DNA of 64,000 nt from Acidaminococcus sp. (GTDB lineage Bacteria > Bacillota > Negativicutes > Acidaminococcales > Acidaminococcaceae), in NCBI GenBank assembly GCA_022482815.1, contig JAKVOM010000001.1, positions 2,376,946 to 2,440,945 of the forward strand. Reading direction: 5' to 3'. A program made the translations under genes and the position numbers. The notes under the pieces were generated by a model. That model was not told the DNA's origin. It saw nothing but the letters and a program-made list of their open reading frames with translations, and did no database searches. How positions within the stretch are numbered: position 1 is the first letter of the stretch; every line of letters begins with the position of its first letter. Positions 1 through 8,641 of this stretch are shown piece after piece.

Positions 1-799
1 TATCTTCATCCGTTCTCCAGATGGAGGACAGGCAGGTTGTTTCAGTCGTCATGACATCCACGGCATTGCGGTAGTCCGTCGTCATGGAAGCAACGCCCGG
101 GCCGACAAATTCCATGACTTTGTTCTTCACATAGCCGTTCTTGTAAACGGCACGACAGATAGCCAGGGCAATGTCATGCGGTCCTACCCAAGGCTGCGGT
201 TTACCGGTCAGATATACGGCTACGACGCCGGGATACGGGTTGTCCCAGGTATCGCCAAGAATCTGCTTATCCAGTTCACCGCCGCCTTCGCCTACAGCCA
301 TCGTACCCAGGGCACCGTAACGGGTATGGGAATCAGAACCCAGGATCATGCGGCCGCAGCCGGCGTACATTTCACGCATATACTGGTGGATGACGGCCAT
401 ATGAGGCGGAACAAAGATACCGCCGTATTTCTTGGCAGCCGTCAGACCAAACATGTGGTCATCTTCGTTGATGGTACCGCCGACAGCGCAGAGAGAGTTG
501 TGGCAGCAGGTCAGTACATACGGCAGCGGAAATTTTTTCATGCCGGATGCACGGGCGGTTTGAATGATACCGACGTAGGTAATATCATGACTTGTCAGAG
601 CATCAAATTTAATTTTCAGCTGGTCCATGGAATCATTTTGATTGTGATTCTTCAGGATGCGGTAAGCAATGGTCCCTTTTTTTGCTTCTTCCTTAGAAAT
701 TTTTCTGCCGGCCTTTGCTTCTGCCTTAGCCACGTCTTCTTCGGGGATGATTTCCTGACCATTCAGCAGATAAGCACCGTGTTCAAATAACTGAATCAT
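1..799 (-). CDS. Aconitase-family hydratase, N-terminal part (runs off the window)
   Basis: Reading the minus strand from the ATG at 799, preceded by AAAGGGAGAC, gives an open frame of 266 codons that continues past base 1. The visible part resembles the aconitase/isopropylmalate-isomerase superfamily, with the substrate-loop motif [13 protein letters not shown] and a likely first Fe-S cysteine in [11 protein letters not shown]. It matches the stand-alone clostridial 'hydratase' branch (YbhJ-like) better than classical AcnA, from the N-terminal run and the phrase FVGPGVASM. It lies 82 bp downstream of the isocitrate/isopropylmalate-type dehydrogenase on the same strand, so the pair probably works on citrate, aconitate or isocitrate-like acids. 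The exact substrate is inferred, not shown. Confidence 0.85.
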   Translation of the reverse strand, partial: MIQLFEHGAYLLNGQEIIPEEDVAKAEAKAGRKISKEEAKKGTIAYRILKNHNQNDSMDQLKIKFDALTSHDITYVGIIQTARASGMKKFPLPYVLTCCHNSLCAVGGTINEDDHMFGLTAAKKYGGIFVPPHMAVIHQYMREMYAGCGRMILGSDSHTRYGALGTMAVGEGGGELDKQILGDTWDNPYPGVVAVYLTGKPQPWVGPHDIALAICRAVYKNGYVKNKVMEFVGPGVASMTTDYRNAVDVMTTETTCLSSIWRTDED

Positions 800-881
800 T
801 TTAGTCTCCCTTTCCTCTCTGTTTAACGACCACCAACCTAAATCCGGATTGGTAAGCCCATACTCTATTTCCGTTTAAAAA

Positions 882-2045
882 TCAGCACTTTTCCAGAGTT
901 TCAAGCAGATAATCCGTGAACTGCTCGTTCGTCGTCTTCGTTTCCTGGGAAATAACAACCTTCTTTTCCGTACGCGTGCAGATATCCAGCGCCTTGCTTA
1001 GTTTTTCACGTTTATCTCCATAACCGATATGAGCCATCATTTCACCCATGGCACGAATCAGGCTGCACGGATCAGCGTATCCTTCAAGGTGATGCTGTAC
1101 GAGGTAATTGCCGACGCCATGAATAGCTTCGAACAGAGCATATTGGTCACCAATATTGGAAGAACTTGCCGTACCCAGACCTCCCTGGTATTCAGCGGCA
1201 ATATCGGTCAGGATATCACCGTAAAGATTCGGCAGCACAAAGACTTCCATGCCTTCGTTGAACTTCGGGTCCATCATCTTGGCAGCCATGGAATCGATCA
1301 ATTCCTCGCGAACCGTGATGCCGGGATACTGTTTTTCCATTTCGTGCGCAGCTTTCAGGAAGTTGCCGTCAACAAGCTTTACGATGTTCGCCTTAGTAGC
1401 CACGGTGATATTATGCTTGCCATTTGCCTTGGCAAATTCAAAAGCTGCACGGAAGAGTCTTTCCGCACCGGGACGGCTCAGTACCTTGAAGTCAACAGCA
1501 AGATCATCGTTTACCTGAATACCTTTATTGCCCCAGATGTACTCGCCTTCGATGTTTTCACGGAAGAACGTCCAGTCAATGTTCTTTTCGGGAATGCGAA
1601 TCGGACGTACGGCGGCATAAAGCTGCAGATTCCGACGCAGCAGGCTGTTAGCACTCAGCATGTTTGGCCATTTGTCACCGGCACGCGGAGTAACAAACGG
1701 GCCCTTAACCAATACATCGCATTTCTTGCAGGCTTCCAGGACGGAATCAGGAAGGCTCTGTCCGCACGCAGCGCGTTCTTCAATGGTCATGCCTGGAATC
1801 AGGACAAATTCAACCTTACCGGATTTGATTTCATCAGCAAGCAAGCTCTTTGCTACCCGCAGAGCTTGTTTCATCAAGGTCGGGCCGGTACCGTCACCGG
1901 GCATGATGCCGATTTTGATGTGGCTCAGCTTCGTAAAATCTTTACGCGGCGGCAATTTTTTGATGGCGTCAATACGCTTTAAATCTTCACGAATCAACTG
2001 TCCGAATTTCTTTTCTGCTTCCTGAATCATTTTTTCCTGATCCAT
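882..2045 (-). CDS. Isocitrate/isopropylmalate dehydrogenase family protein
   Basis: This 387-residue protein is a beta-decarboxylating dehydrogenase that oxidises a 2-hydroxy-3-carboxy acid with NAD(P). The nucleotide/Mg motif GIMPGDGTGP is near residue 47. The substrate-arginine stretch SANSLLRRNLQLYAAVRP is near 130, FFRENIEGEY near 160, and the Mg-binding run NLYGDILTDIAAEYQGG near 273. The serine/asparagine-rich substrate loop favours isocitrate over isopropylmalate. The cofactor loop after FEAIHGVG is atypical, so NAD versus NADP cannot be read off. The start has a strong Shine-Dalgarno TAAGGAGAGG. It is the first gene of a pair with the hydratase. An inverted repeat CCGTA-N7-TACGG at 2102-2118 lies upstream and could be regulatory. 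Confidence 0.87.
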   Translation of the reverse strand: MDQEKMIQEAEKKFGQLIREDLKRIDAIKKLPPRKDFTKLSHIKIGIMPGDGTGPTLMKQALRVAKSLLADEIKSGKVEFVLIPGMTIEERAACGQSLPDSVLEACKKCDVLVKGPFVTPRAGDKWPNMLSANSLLRRNLQLYAAVRPIRIPEKNIDWTFFRENIEGEYIWGNKGIQVNDDLAVDFKVLSRPGAERLFRAAFEFAKANGKHNITVATKANIVKLVDGNFLKAAHEMEKQYPGITVREELIDSMAAKMMDPKFNEGMEVFVLPNLYGDILTDIAAEYQGGLGTASSSNIGDQYALFEAIHGVGNYLVQHHLEGYADPCSLIRAMGEMMAHIGYGDKREKLSKALDICTRTEKKVVISQETKTTNEQFTDYLLETLEKC

Positions 2046-2240
2046 GTGATCCTCTCCTTACTCAAAATTGATTATCCAGTACTCGTTATTTTCAAACTAT
2101 TCCGTATAAATCTTACGGTTTTATTGTATGAGAACGGGGCGGCTTTTACCAATACTTATGCTCCCATACGGATTATTAGAGAATTTCTATAATTTATTGT
2201 GTAAGTCATAGAGTAAGAGAACTAATATTAAAATTGATTA

Positions 2241-2736
2241 GTGGCTAGTGGCTAGTACACCCGTGCGGGTATTTTTCTTGGCGGATTCTTGATAGGTGTG
2301 CTATCGGACCAATTCCTGTTGTCATACTGAACACCCACCGCAAGCGGTTCCCCCTCTTATTTTTTTAGCAAAAAACAAGAGGGCGGCTGCCGTTATTGGG
2401 GGTTAGTTTGAATTTTACAAGTGTGCTATCGGACCTATTCCTGTTGTCATACTGAACACCCACCGTAAGCGGTCCACCCTTCCTTCCTAAAGGACGAAAA
2501 AGAAGCGATTCTCCACCGCTATCGTCAGTGCTTCCTACCGTCAGTGCTGACTGCGGTTTCCCTCTTCTTACCTTCCTCCACCACTTCGTGGTCCGCCCTC
2601 CTTCCTTAAGGACGGAGGTGGCAGAGGAATTCCAAACCTGATGGTTTGGCCAAATTACACGCGGCTTGAAAGGATGTCCCAGAGGAATTCCAAACCTTAC
2701 GGTTTGGCTTAATTAGGAAAACAAGAGGACGGCTGC
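2241..2736. repeat. Composite intergenic repeat region (modules B, C, D)
   Basis: Most of the 796-bp gap 2046-2841 is made of modules that recur elsewhere in the window. At 2241-2290 there are heptamer-like GTGGCTA units followed by a GGCGGATTCTT run. At 2296-2390 there is a module with TATCGGACCAATTCCTGTTG and an inverted CCCTCTT...AAGAGGG, partly repeated at 2420-2475. At 2569-2640 there is a CCACTTCGTGG module and a short hairpin CCAAACC...GGTTTGG, which appears again at 2690-2708. I see no credible gene here. Confidence 0.8.
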
Positions 2737-2768
2737 TTCTATTTTTGATTTCTATGGACGGAATACTT

Positions 2769-2798
2769 TTGCTTTCTTCTTATAAAATGCGCTATAAT
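2769..2798 (+). promoter_or_regulatory. Probable sigma-A promoter of the TSCPD gene
   Basis: TTGCTT at 2769-2774 and a perfect TATAAT at 2793-2798 are separated by 18 bp, about 45 bp before the start codon. Confidence 0.6.
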
Positions 2799-2841
2799 AG
2801 GTGCTGTTAAATTTTGATTTCTGAAGTAAAGGAGATTTACG

Positions 2842-3102
2842 ATGTACTCATATAAAACTGAAGGCACTTGCTCCACGGCAATCCATTTTGACGTCAAGGA
2901 CGGAAAGGTAAAGAATGTAAGTTTTGATAATGGCTGCAATGGCAATCTGCAGGGAATCGGCATTCTCGTCGAAGGCATGCCCGTAGACCTGGTCATCCAG
3001 AAATTAAGAGGCATCTCCTGCAGCGGAGGCCCTACTTCCTGTCCGGATCAGCTGGCAAGAGCCCTGGAGGCTTATAAAAAGAAAGCTGCGGAAAAGCACT
3101 GA
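2842..3102 (+). CDS. Small TSCPD-domain protein (TIGR03905-like)
   Basis: This 86-residue protein has a clear ribosome site (AAAGGAGATTTACG before ATG). It contains the TSCPD signature: GGPTSCPDQLARAL near the C-terminus and NGCNGNLQGI in the middle. Four cysteines (C10, C32, C60, C67) match the stand-alone four-Cys TSCPD family. That domain is otherwise found at the C-terminus of adenosylcobalamin-type ribonucleotide reductases. The cysteines suggest metal or Fe-S binding, which is inferred. No functional partner is adjacent. It is one of only five plus-strand genes and is bounded downstream by a bidirectional terminator. Confidence 0.85.
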   Translation: MYSYKTEGTCSTAIHFDVKDGKVKNVSFDNGCNGNLQGIGILVEGMPVDLVIQKLRGISCSGGPTSCPDQLARALEAYKKKAAEKH

Positions 3103-3160
3103 AAATTGCCTTTGGCAAGAAGCCGAGACTATCTAATTACAAGTTTCAATTATCCGAAAC

Positions 3161-3206
3161 AAAAATGGTCATCATCTCTCCTGAGCGAGAAATGATGACC
3201 ATTTTT
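3161..3206. terminator. Bidirectional rho-independent terminator
   Basis: A long near-perfect stem, AAAAATGGTCATCAT with ATGATGACCATTTTT, sits between the converging TSCPD and GntP genes. It has A/T tracts on both sides. Confidence 0.9.
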
Positions 3207-3229
3207 ATTTTAAGTGAAACCTTACGCCA

Positions 3230-4561
3230 TTACAGAGCAACCTGAGTAATGATGTAGACGACGATGATTGTCACGATACCCATGACACCAGTCATACCGG
3301 TCTGGCACTTATAAGCCTGAGACGTATTCATATCAGAGAACTGAGATACTACCCAGAAGTAAGAGTCGTTAGCATGGGATACCGTCATAGAACCGGCACC
3401 GATAGCCATAATAGTCAGTACACGGCCCAGAGGAGAAGTCAGGCCCAGTGATCCCAACATAGGTGCAATCATGGCGGAAGTCGTAATCATGGCAACCGTG
3501 GAAGCACCCATTGCGCACTTTAAGAGGGCTGCAATCAGGAACGGCAGGAAAACACCAACGCCAAGACCGAGCAGGGAATTACTCAATGCTTCGGCAATCG
3601 GGAGTTTTTGAATGATGGCACCGAAGGAACCGCCGGCACCAGTAATTGCAAGGATGGCTGCGGAGTTAGACACGCCTTCGGTAATCCATTTCAGCGTGGA
3701 CTTCTTTTCGCTCTTCGGAATGAGCGTCATGGCAATAAACACACCGATAATCAGGGCAACGACCGGGTTACCGATGAAGGAGAAGAACGCCTTGAAAGCG
3801 CCTTTACCGAAAGGTGCGGACGGGAAGTCACCGATAGATTTCAACGTAATGAGAATGATAGGAAGCAGGATTGGTGCAAAGCTGTGAAGCGCGCCGGGCA
3901 AATGACCATATTTTTCTACCAGTTCTTCCACCGTATATTCAGGGTTTGCCGGGATATCAATCTTGGAAGAAACTTTCATGGCATAAATGTACGCTGCAAG
4001 CGTTGCCGGAATGGAGATGATAAGACCGACGAGAATGGTAAGGCCCAGGTCAGCGTTCAGGGTACCGGCCATGGCAATCGGGCCGGGGGTCGGCGGTACG
4101 AGGCAGTGCGTTGCGTACAGGCCGCCGGACAGTGCCGTTGCCATCACAGCGAGGGACGTCTTGGACCGGAATGCCAGAGCACGGGAAATCGGGCTCAGGA
4201 TAACAAAGCCGGAATCACAGAACACCGGAATACCCGTTACGTAACCCGTAATGGCCATGGTCAGGACACTGCGCTTTTCACCGACCAGGTTCAGAATCGT
4301 ATTAGCCATTGTCAGGGCAGCCCCTGTTTTTTCAAGAATGGTACCGATAATCGTACCGCAGAGGATGACGATACCGATATTGCCCATGATGCCGCCAAAA
4401 CCGGTTTTGACAGTAGCGATTACTTTTTCCGGCGGAATTCCGCAGGCAAGACCGACCAGTATAGAAATGACGGTCATGACAATGAACGGATGCATGTCAT
4501 ATTTTTGAATAGCTACGATCATCAAAATGACCGCAATAAGAATAACTATGAAATAAAACAT
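3230..4561 (-). CDS. GntP family permease (gluconate/glycerate-type)
   Basis: This is a polytopic inner-membrane transporter of 443 residues from the ATG at 4561, which has GAAAGGGAGGCAATT before it; a longer frame to 4609 lacks a good site. It shows the GntP fold: about a dozen hydrophobic segments, GYVTGIPVFCDSGFVI, a loop with LVPPTPGPIAMA and a C-terminal SHANDSYFWVVSQFS motif. Relatives carry gluconate, D-glycerate, fructuronate or lactate in symport with protons. It follows the CdaR-like regulator gene with a 76-bp gap, so a sugar-acid such as glycerate is a reasonable substrate guess. Confidence 0.9.
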   Translation of the reverse strand: MFYFIVILIAVILMIVAIQKYDMHPFIVMTVISILVGLACGIPPEKVIATVKTGFGGIMGNIGIVILCGTIIGTILEKTGAALTMANTILNLVGEKRSVLTMAITGYVTGIPVFCDSGFVILSPISRALAFRSKTSLAVMATALSGGLYATHCLVPPTPGPIAMAGTLNADLGLTILVGLIISIPATLAAYIYAMKVSSKIDIPANPEYTVEELVEKYGHLPGALHSFAPILLPIILITLKSIGDFPSAPFGKGAFKAFFSFIGNPVVALIIGVFIAMTLIPKSEKKSTLKWITEGVSNSAAILAITGAGGSFGAIIQKLPIAEALSNSLLGLGVGVFLPFLIAALLKCAMGASTVAMITTSAMIAPMLGSLGLTSPLGRVLTIMAIGAGSMTVSHANDSYFWVVSQFSDMNTSQAYKCQTGMTGVMGIVTIIVVYIITQVAL

Positions 4562-4637
4562 AATTGCCTCCCTTTCTAATTTCCTTCCTAAAAGAACGAC
4601 GCATAACAAGGAAAAAGCATAGCTTCAGATTTTCCGG

Positions 4638-5840
4638 TCAGACATCGTCTCCATAGAACGCCAGCAGCATCCTGATAAAAAACTCCCGTTCAAAAGACGG
4701 ATACTTTTCCATGTGAAGACTTTCGTAGAGACGTTTCATCCGATACTGGAGTGTATTCTTATGGATATTGAGAATGGCTGCTGCCTTCTGTACGGAGCCA
4801 TCCTGCTCATAATAACAACGGGCCGTATCAAAAAGAATCTTAAGCTGCCCTTTGTCCATTTTCTGCCTGAGCTGCTTCATTTTGCGGTCTGCAAAAGGCT
4901 TCCCGCCATGAGATTCCAAGCGGTACAAAAAATAATTGAAGTGATTCTGTGGGGTTTCTGCCCAGGCAACCCGGTTTTTACCCCTTTGTAACACCAGTAC
5001 CTCACGATAGGCTTCATTCAGCTCATCCAGGGAATCGCAGAGATGACTGATGCAAAGGCGTACGCCTTCATGCTCTTTGACGAAGGACTGCAACTCTGTA
5101 AAAAGTGTATCCGGAAGTCCATCATCTTCATCTGCAGGGAATGTATCTTCCGCCTCTTTTTTCTGCCACCCTTTTCCTGCACTGTGGAGAATCATAACGC
5201 TGTTGTCACGAATCCCGTAAAGATCTCCACTGGTAACGGAAGACGCCTTTGACACGATGCGTCCGATTTCTTCCGCTGTCTTATGCAGCTGTCTTGCCGC
5301 CTCATCACGTTTGGAAAATGTCACGGCAAAGAGCACCAGCGGAAACTCAAGATGCAGGGAAATCATACTGGAGAGCTGACTGATTTCATCCTTATGTTCT
5401 CCTTTTCCCAATAAATACAAATTGAGCAGCTGATTTCTCAGTTCGTTTTCAAAAGCTTCTTCCCTGTATTTTGTATGCTGCTGCAAAAATTGTGTTACAT
5501 ACACCCGCAGCAGATTGGCTGCATCTGCGGTCTCTCTCTCAGCTCCATACATTCCGATAACACCAATAATTTTGCCGTTTTCGCAGATGGGAAGATTATA
5601 ACCTTCCTTGGCGCCGGGGTACTGGGCTTTATTTTCTTTGGTAATAAGCACCGGCACGCCCGTAAGCGCTGCCATTCTTGCCCCATGGTGATACGTTCCG
5701 ATACGTTCTTTTTCTGTAGATGCAATGATAATACCGTCAAGGTTCATGATGTTGATGGTCCGCCCGCTTACAAGCGGAGAAGTCGCCTCTACGAACTCCT
5801 GGGCGAGTTTGGCAAATTCAGGTAAATCTATGTACCCCAT
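4638..5840 (-). CDS. CdaR-like sugar-diacid-responsive transcriptional regulator
   Basis: The protein (400 residues from the ATG at 5840) has two parts. The N-terminal diacid-recognition domain (about 1-130) contains INIMNLDGIIIAS, RIGTYHHGA and GVIGMYG. The C-terminus has a PucR-type helix-turn-helix, AAAILNIHKNTLQYRMKRL. This is the CdaR/SdaR architecture, whose members activate glucarate, galactarate or glycerate genes. An ATG two codons upstream is only 3 nt from the AAGGAGG, so the second ATG is chosen. It lies between a metallo-hydrolase and the GntP permease and probably controls both. A candidate operator is at 6703-6725. Confidence 0.88.
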   Translation of the reverse strand: MGYIDLPEFAKLAQEFVEATSPLVSGRTINIMNLDGIIIASTEKERIGTYHHGARMAALTGVPVLITKENKAQYPGAKEGYNLPICENGKIIGVIGMYGAERETADAANLLRVYVTQFLQQHTKYREEAFENELRNQLLNLYLLGKGEHKDEISQLSSMISLHLEFPLVLFAVTFSKRDEAARQLHKTAEEIGRIVSKASSVTSGDLYGIRDNSVMILHSAGKGWQKKEAEDTFPADEDDGLPDTLFTELQSFVKEHEGVRLCISHLCDSLDELNEAYREVLVLQRGKNRVAWAETPQNHFNYFLYRLESHGGKPFADRKMKQLRQKMDKGQLKILFDTARCYYEQDGSVQKAAAILNIHKNTLQYRMKRLYESLHMEKYPSFEREFFIRMLLAFYGDDV

Positions 5841-5854
5841 CGGCATCGCCCTCC

Positions 5855-6676
5855 TTACAGAAACAGTCCGTCACCGGTTCCCAGGTGAACTGCCTTGATA
5901 GTTCCATCCTGCTCGATGATTTTCTTGAACAACCCGCCGGAGCAGTGATTGAAACCGATGAACCGCAGGCCAAACCCTTTCACAACTTCGATGGTTTTGC
6001 GAATTCTTTCTTCCGAAGCTTCCATCAGGTGCGTACCTCCCACAACGCCGATGATGGGCAGCTTGAAATGTGCCTCTACGGTGGAAAGGATGTTCAGGAT
6101 TCCCGGATGGCTGCAGCCTACAAGCACGAAGAGTCCATCTTTCATCTTGTGTACGAAGCAGATCTCATCGCTGAAATCATCCCTGACAAGTTTGCCGTTA
6201 TCCCGGATGACGAAGCGTTCGGGGATTGTTTCAAAATCATACTTCCGCTTAAAACCGCCGACGACATATTCTGTCTCACTGAGCTGCAGCACATCTTTGC
6301 AGACGCGGTGCTCAATACCATACTTTTTGAGGAATGATTCATCAAATCCATCCCCCAGATAGGTAGCTCTGATTCCGTCGAGGGCATACTTTTCCTTGAA
6401 ATATCCGTCACCCGTAATCAGCGGCTGCCTGCAGCCGGCTTTGACAAAGTCGGGATAACCGCCGGCGTGGTCATAATGGCCGTGGCTGCCAATCATCACA
6501 TCGACTTTCCGGATAGGAAGATTAAGAAGTCTGGAATTTTTCACCGTATCCCCATTAGGACCAAAGTCAAAGAGATAGGTGTGGACGCCGCAGTCCACAA
6601 AGAAAGAAAGTCCATGTTCATGATAAAGCGCCAGATACTCGGAGCCGCAGTCCTCCATAACTGTCATGAGTCTCAT
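5855..6676 (-). CDS. Metallo-beta-lactamase-fold hydrolase (DHPS-like branch)
   Basis: This 273-residue protein has the metal motif SHGHYDHAGG (near residue 84), a second GCSHPG (near 187) and GGTHL (near 213). These resemble the cytosolic archaeal/bacterial branch annotated as dihydropteroate-type or dihydropterin aminobenzene phosphate synthases. The true reaction is unknown. Its stop lies 14 bp before the chosen start of the CdaR-like gene, so the two are almost certainly co-transcribed. Co-operonic placement with a diacid regulator and a GntP permease suggests it hydrolyses or modifies the transported sugar acid or an ester or lactone of it; that is inference. Confidence 0.85.
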   Translation of the reverse strand: MRLMTVMEDCGSEYLALYHEHGLSFFVDCGVHTYLFDFGPNGDTVKNSRLLNLPIRKVDVMIGSHGHYDHAGGYPDFVKAGCRQPLITGDGYFKEKYALDGIRATYLGDGFDESFLKKYGIEHRVCKDVLQLSETEYVVGGFKRKYDFETIPERFVIRDNGKLVRDDFSDEICFVHKMKDGLFVLVGCSHPGILNILSTVEAHFKLPIIGVVGGTHLMEASEERIRKTIEVVKGFGLRFIGFNHCSGGLFKKIIEQDGTIKAVHLGTGDGLFL

Positions 6677-6702
6677 ATTCTCACCCCCTTTTCCTACAAA
6701 AT

Positions 6703-6742
6703 TTATCTGGATTATTTTCAGATAATTTACAATTTTATTATA
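6703..6742 (-). promoter_or_regulatory. Promoter -10 and candidate operator of the MBL-cdaR-gntP operon
   Basis: A perfect TATAAT lies at 6737-6742 on the minus strand. Directly downstream, over the expected start site, is a perfect inverted repeat TTATCTG-N9-CAGATAA at 6703-6725. The -35 region is weak, which fits an activator-dependent promoter. Confidence 0.55.
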
Positions 6743-6875
6743 GCAAAAATAAGTAAGATTGCATTGTTACAGGTACCAAATATATTATGTTGTTATTGTG
6801 ATTTCAGCTATATTTCGGGACAATCATTTGTGGTTCAAATGAATTGCAGACGCGTGTAATGTTCCCTGCTCCCCT

Positions 6876-6906
6876 AGCATTCTTTCAGACTCCATGTTAG
6901 AATGCT
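6876..6906 (+). promoter_or_regulatory. Inverted repeat before the MATE gene
   Basis: AGCATTCT and AGAATGCT form an 8-bp perfect inverted repeat with a 15-nt loop, about 25 bp before the start codon. It could be an operator or a leader hairpin. Confidence 0.4.
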
Positions 6907-6930
6907 CGTAAGAACACAGCAAGGGGGGAT

Positions 6931-8334
6931 ATGACCTTGACTTCAGGAATGGACATGACAAAAGGTCCTCTTTTGGGGAAGATTCTTCTATTTTCGCTTC
7001 CTCTGATGGCGACAAATATCCTGCAGATGATGTTCAACGCTGCTGATATCATCGTGGTCGGCCAGTTTGCCGGCTATACGAGTCTGGCTGCGGTTGGCAG
7101 TACGGCTCCGACGATTTACTTATTTATCAATCTGCTCATCGGATTTTCGATTGCAGTCAATGTCCTCGTAGCTAACTATGTAGGTGCCGGAAATAAGGAC
7201 CGGGAAATTTTTCTTACCCTTCACACAGCTATGACTATAGGCATCTTCGGCGGTATCCTATTCGGTCTTATAGGTATTCTCGTCACACCGTGGGTACTGG
7301 AGCTGATGCAGACACCGGGTGATGTCATCGGCAAAGCCATACTTTATCTCCGCATCTATTTTGTAAGTACGCCTTTTCTGATGATCTATAACTACGGTAC
7401 GGCCGCACTCCGTGCCATCGGCGATACGAGACGGCCGCTCATATTCCTTGTAATCAGCGGTATTACCAATGTGATTCTGAATTTATTCTTTGTCATTCAG
7501 CTTAATATGGACGTAGCCGGTGTCGGCTGGGCTACCGTCATCAGCCAGGTTGTCAGTGCTTTTCTCACCGTACGCTGCCTCTCCCATGAGAAGGGTCCCT
7601 GGAAGCTGCATCCGCGCTATTTTTGTCTGGACCGGAGGACACTCTATGAACTGTGCCGGATTGGGATTCCTGCCGGACTGCAGGCCTGCATGTTCAGTTT
7701 GTCCAACGTTGTTATCCAGGGCGCCATCAATACTTTCGGCAGTGTCATCGTTGCCGCCAACAGCGCCGCTATGAACGTGGAAAACTTTCTCTACATCGGG
7801 CTCAATGCATTCCATCAGGCCGGCATGACTTTTATCAGCCAAAACCTGGGTGCCGGGAAATGGGAACGGATCAAAAAAATTTTCCTTACCTGCGAGGCCC
7901 TCGTTATCAGTCTGGGCCTGTTAGAGAGTGCTGCCGTAATTTTCTGGGCACCGGATATGATTGAAATCTTTAACAATGATATCCACGTCATCGGTATCGG
8001 TGCCGACCGCCTGTACCGCATCGCAACACTTCAGGTAATTTTCGGCATTGCTGACGTACTGGTTGGCTGCATCCGCGGCTTCGGGATCAGTACGGTGCCT
8101 ATGATTATCAATTTACTCGGTACCTGCGTGTTCCGTCTCGTATGGATTGGCCGTTTGTCCCTGCCGGACGATGGTATCCATCTTGTCTACCTTTCCTATC
8201 CGATTTCGTGGACTATCATTGTGATTGCGCTCGCTGTTTATTGGGTTTACCTCTATAGGAGAACAGAAAAAACGGTGATGAAGAAGAGAGCGTTGATGGA
8301 GGCAAAAACAGCATCTGCTAATAAGCAGGGCTAA
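6931..8334 (+). CDS. MATE family efflux transporter
   Basis: This 467-residue, 12-segment membrane protein has the typical MATE opening MTKGPLLGKILLFSLPLM, the conserved DIIVVGQFAG, and the repeat half beginning near residue 240 (GIPAGLQACMFSLSNVVIQG). MATE proteins export cationic drugs or metabolites using Na+ or H+ gradients. The start is uncertain: GGGGGG is only 2-3 nt before the ATG at 6931, so a TTG at 6937 or the ATG at 6949 may be used. It stands alone on the plus strand, divergent from the MBL operon. Confidence 0.92.
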   Translation: MTLTSGMDMTKGPLLGKILLFSLPLMATNILQMMFNAADIIVVGQFAGYTSLAAVGSTAPTIYLFINLLIGFSIAVNVLVANYVGAGNKDREIFLTLHTAMTIGIFGGILFGLIGILVTPWVLELMQTPGDVIGKAILYLRIYFVSTPFLMIYNYGTAALRAIGDTRRPLIFLVISGITNVILNLFFVIQLNMDVAGVGWATVISQVVSAFLTVRCLSHEKGPWKLHPRYFCLDRRTLYELCRIGIPAGLQACMFSLSNVVIQGAINTFGSVIVAANSAAMNVENFLYIGLNAFHQAGMTFISQNLGAGKWERIKKIFLTCEALVISLGLLESAAVIFWAPDMIEIFNNDIHVIGIGADRLYRIATLQVIFGIADVLVGCIRGFGISTVPMIINLLGTCVFRLVWIGRLSLPDDGIHLVYLSYPISWTIIVIALAVYWVYLYRRTEKTVMKKRALMEAKTASANKQG

Positions 8335-8341
8335 CAGTGGT

Positions 8342-8460
8342 AAGTGAAGGCAGCTAGCAGATTGCAGTTCGCAGTTAGCTGCAGATAGCTTGTGGGCAAT
8401 AAATGCGCTTTTAGCTTTTGACATTTAGATTCGCCTGCGGCAGCAAGTGACGCCCTGGCG
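8342..8460. repeat. Composite intergenic repeat (modules G and A)
   Basis: A GCAGTTAGCTGCAGATAGC-like stretch (about 8347-8390) is followed by TGCGCTTTTAGCTTTTGACA at about 8405-8425. Both recur in other gaps of the window. The rest of the 307-bp gap to 8641 is A/T-rich and ends in a terminator. Confidence 0.7.
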
Positions 8461-8583
8461 ATTAATATGGAACAAAACAAAAACCACTCTTAATATATTA
8501 TCCAGATGTAAAAAGTTTTTATAAGTTAATGACAAATTGCCGGATCAATTTTGTTACCACAAGCGACCGGCGACCAGCGTAAA

Positions 8584-8629
8584 AAAAAGACTGTGAAGAA
8601 ATGAAGATTCATTCTCCACAGTCTTTTTT
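8584..8629. terminator. Bidirectional terminator between MATE and P-ATPase genes
   Basis: The stem AAAAAGACTGTG...CACAGTCTTTTT is flanked by A and T tracts, and an inner ATGAA/TTCAT extends it. A CGACCGGCGACCAGCG tail just before it recurs beside other terminators. Confidence 0.85.
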
Positions 8630-8641
8630 ATATTCTTTATC

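Noticed and set aside
1029-1982. 317-codon open frame on the plus strand
   Set aside because: Antisense to the isocitrate/isopropylmalate-type dehydrogenase, which has clear motifs.
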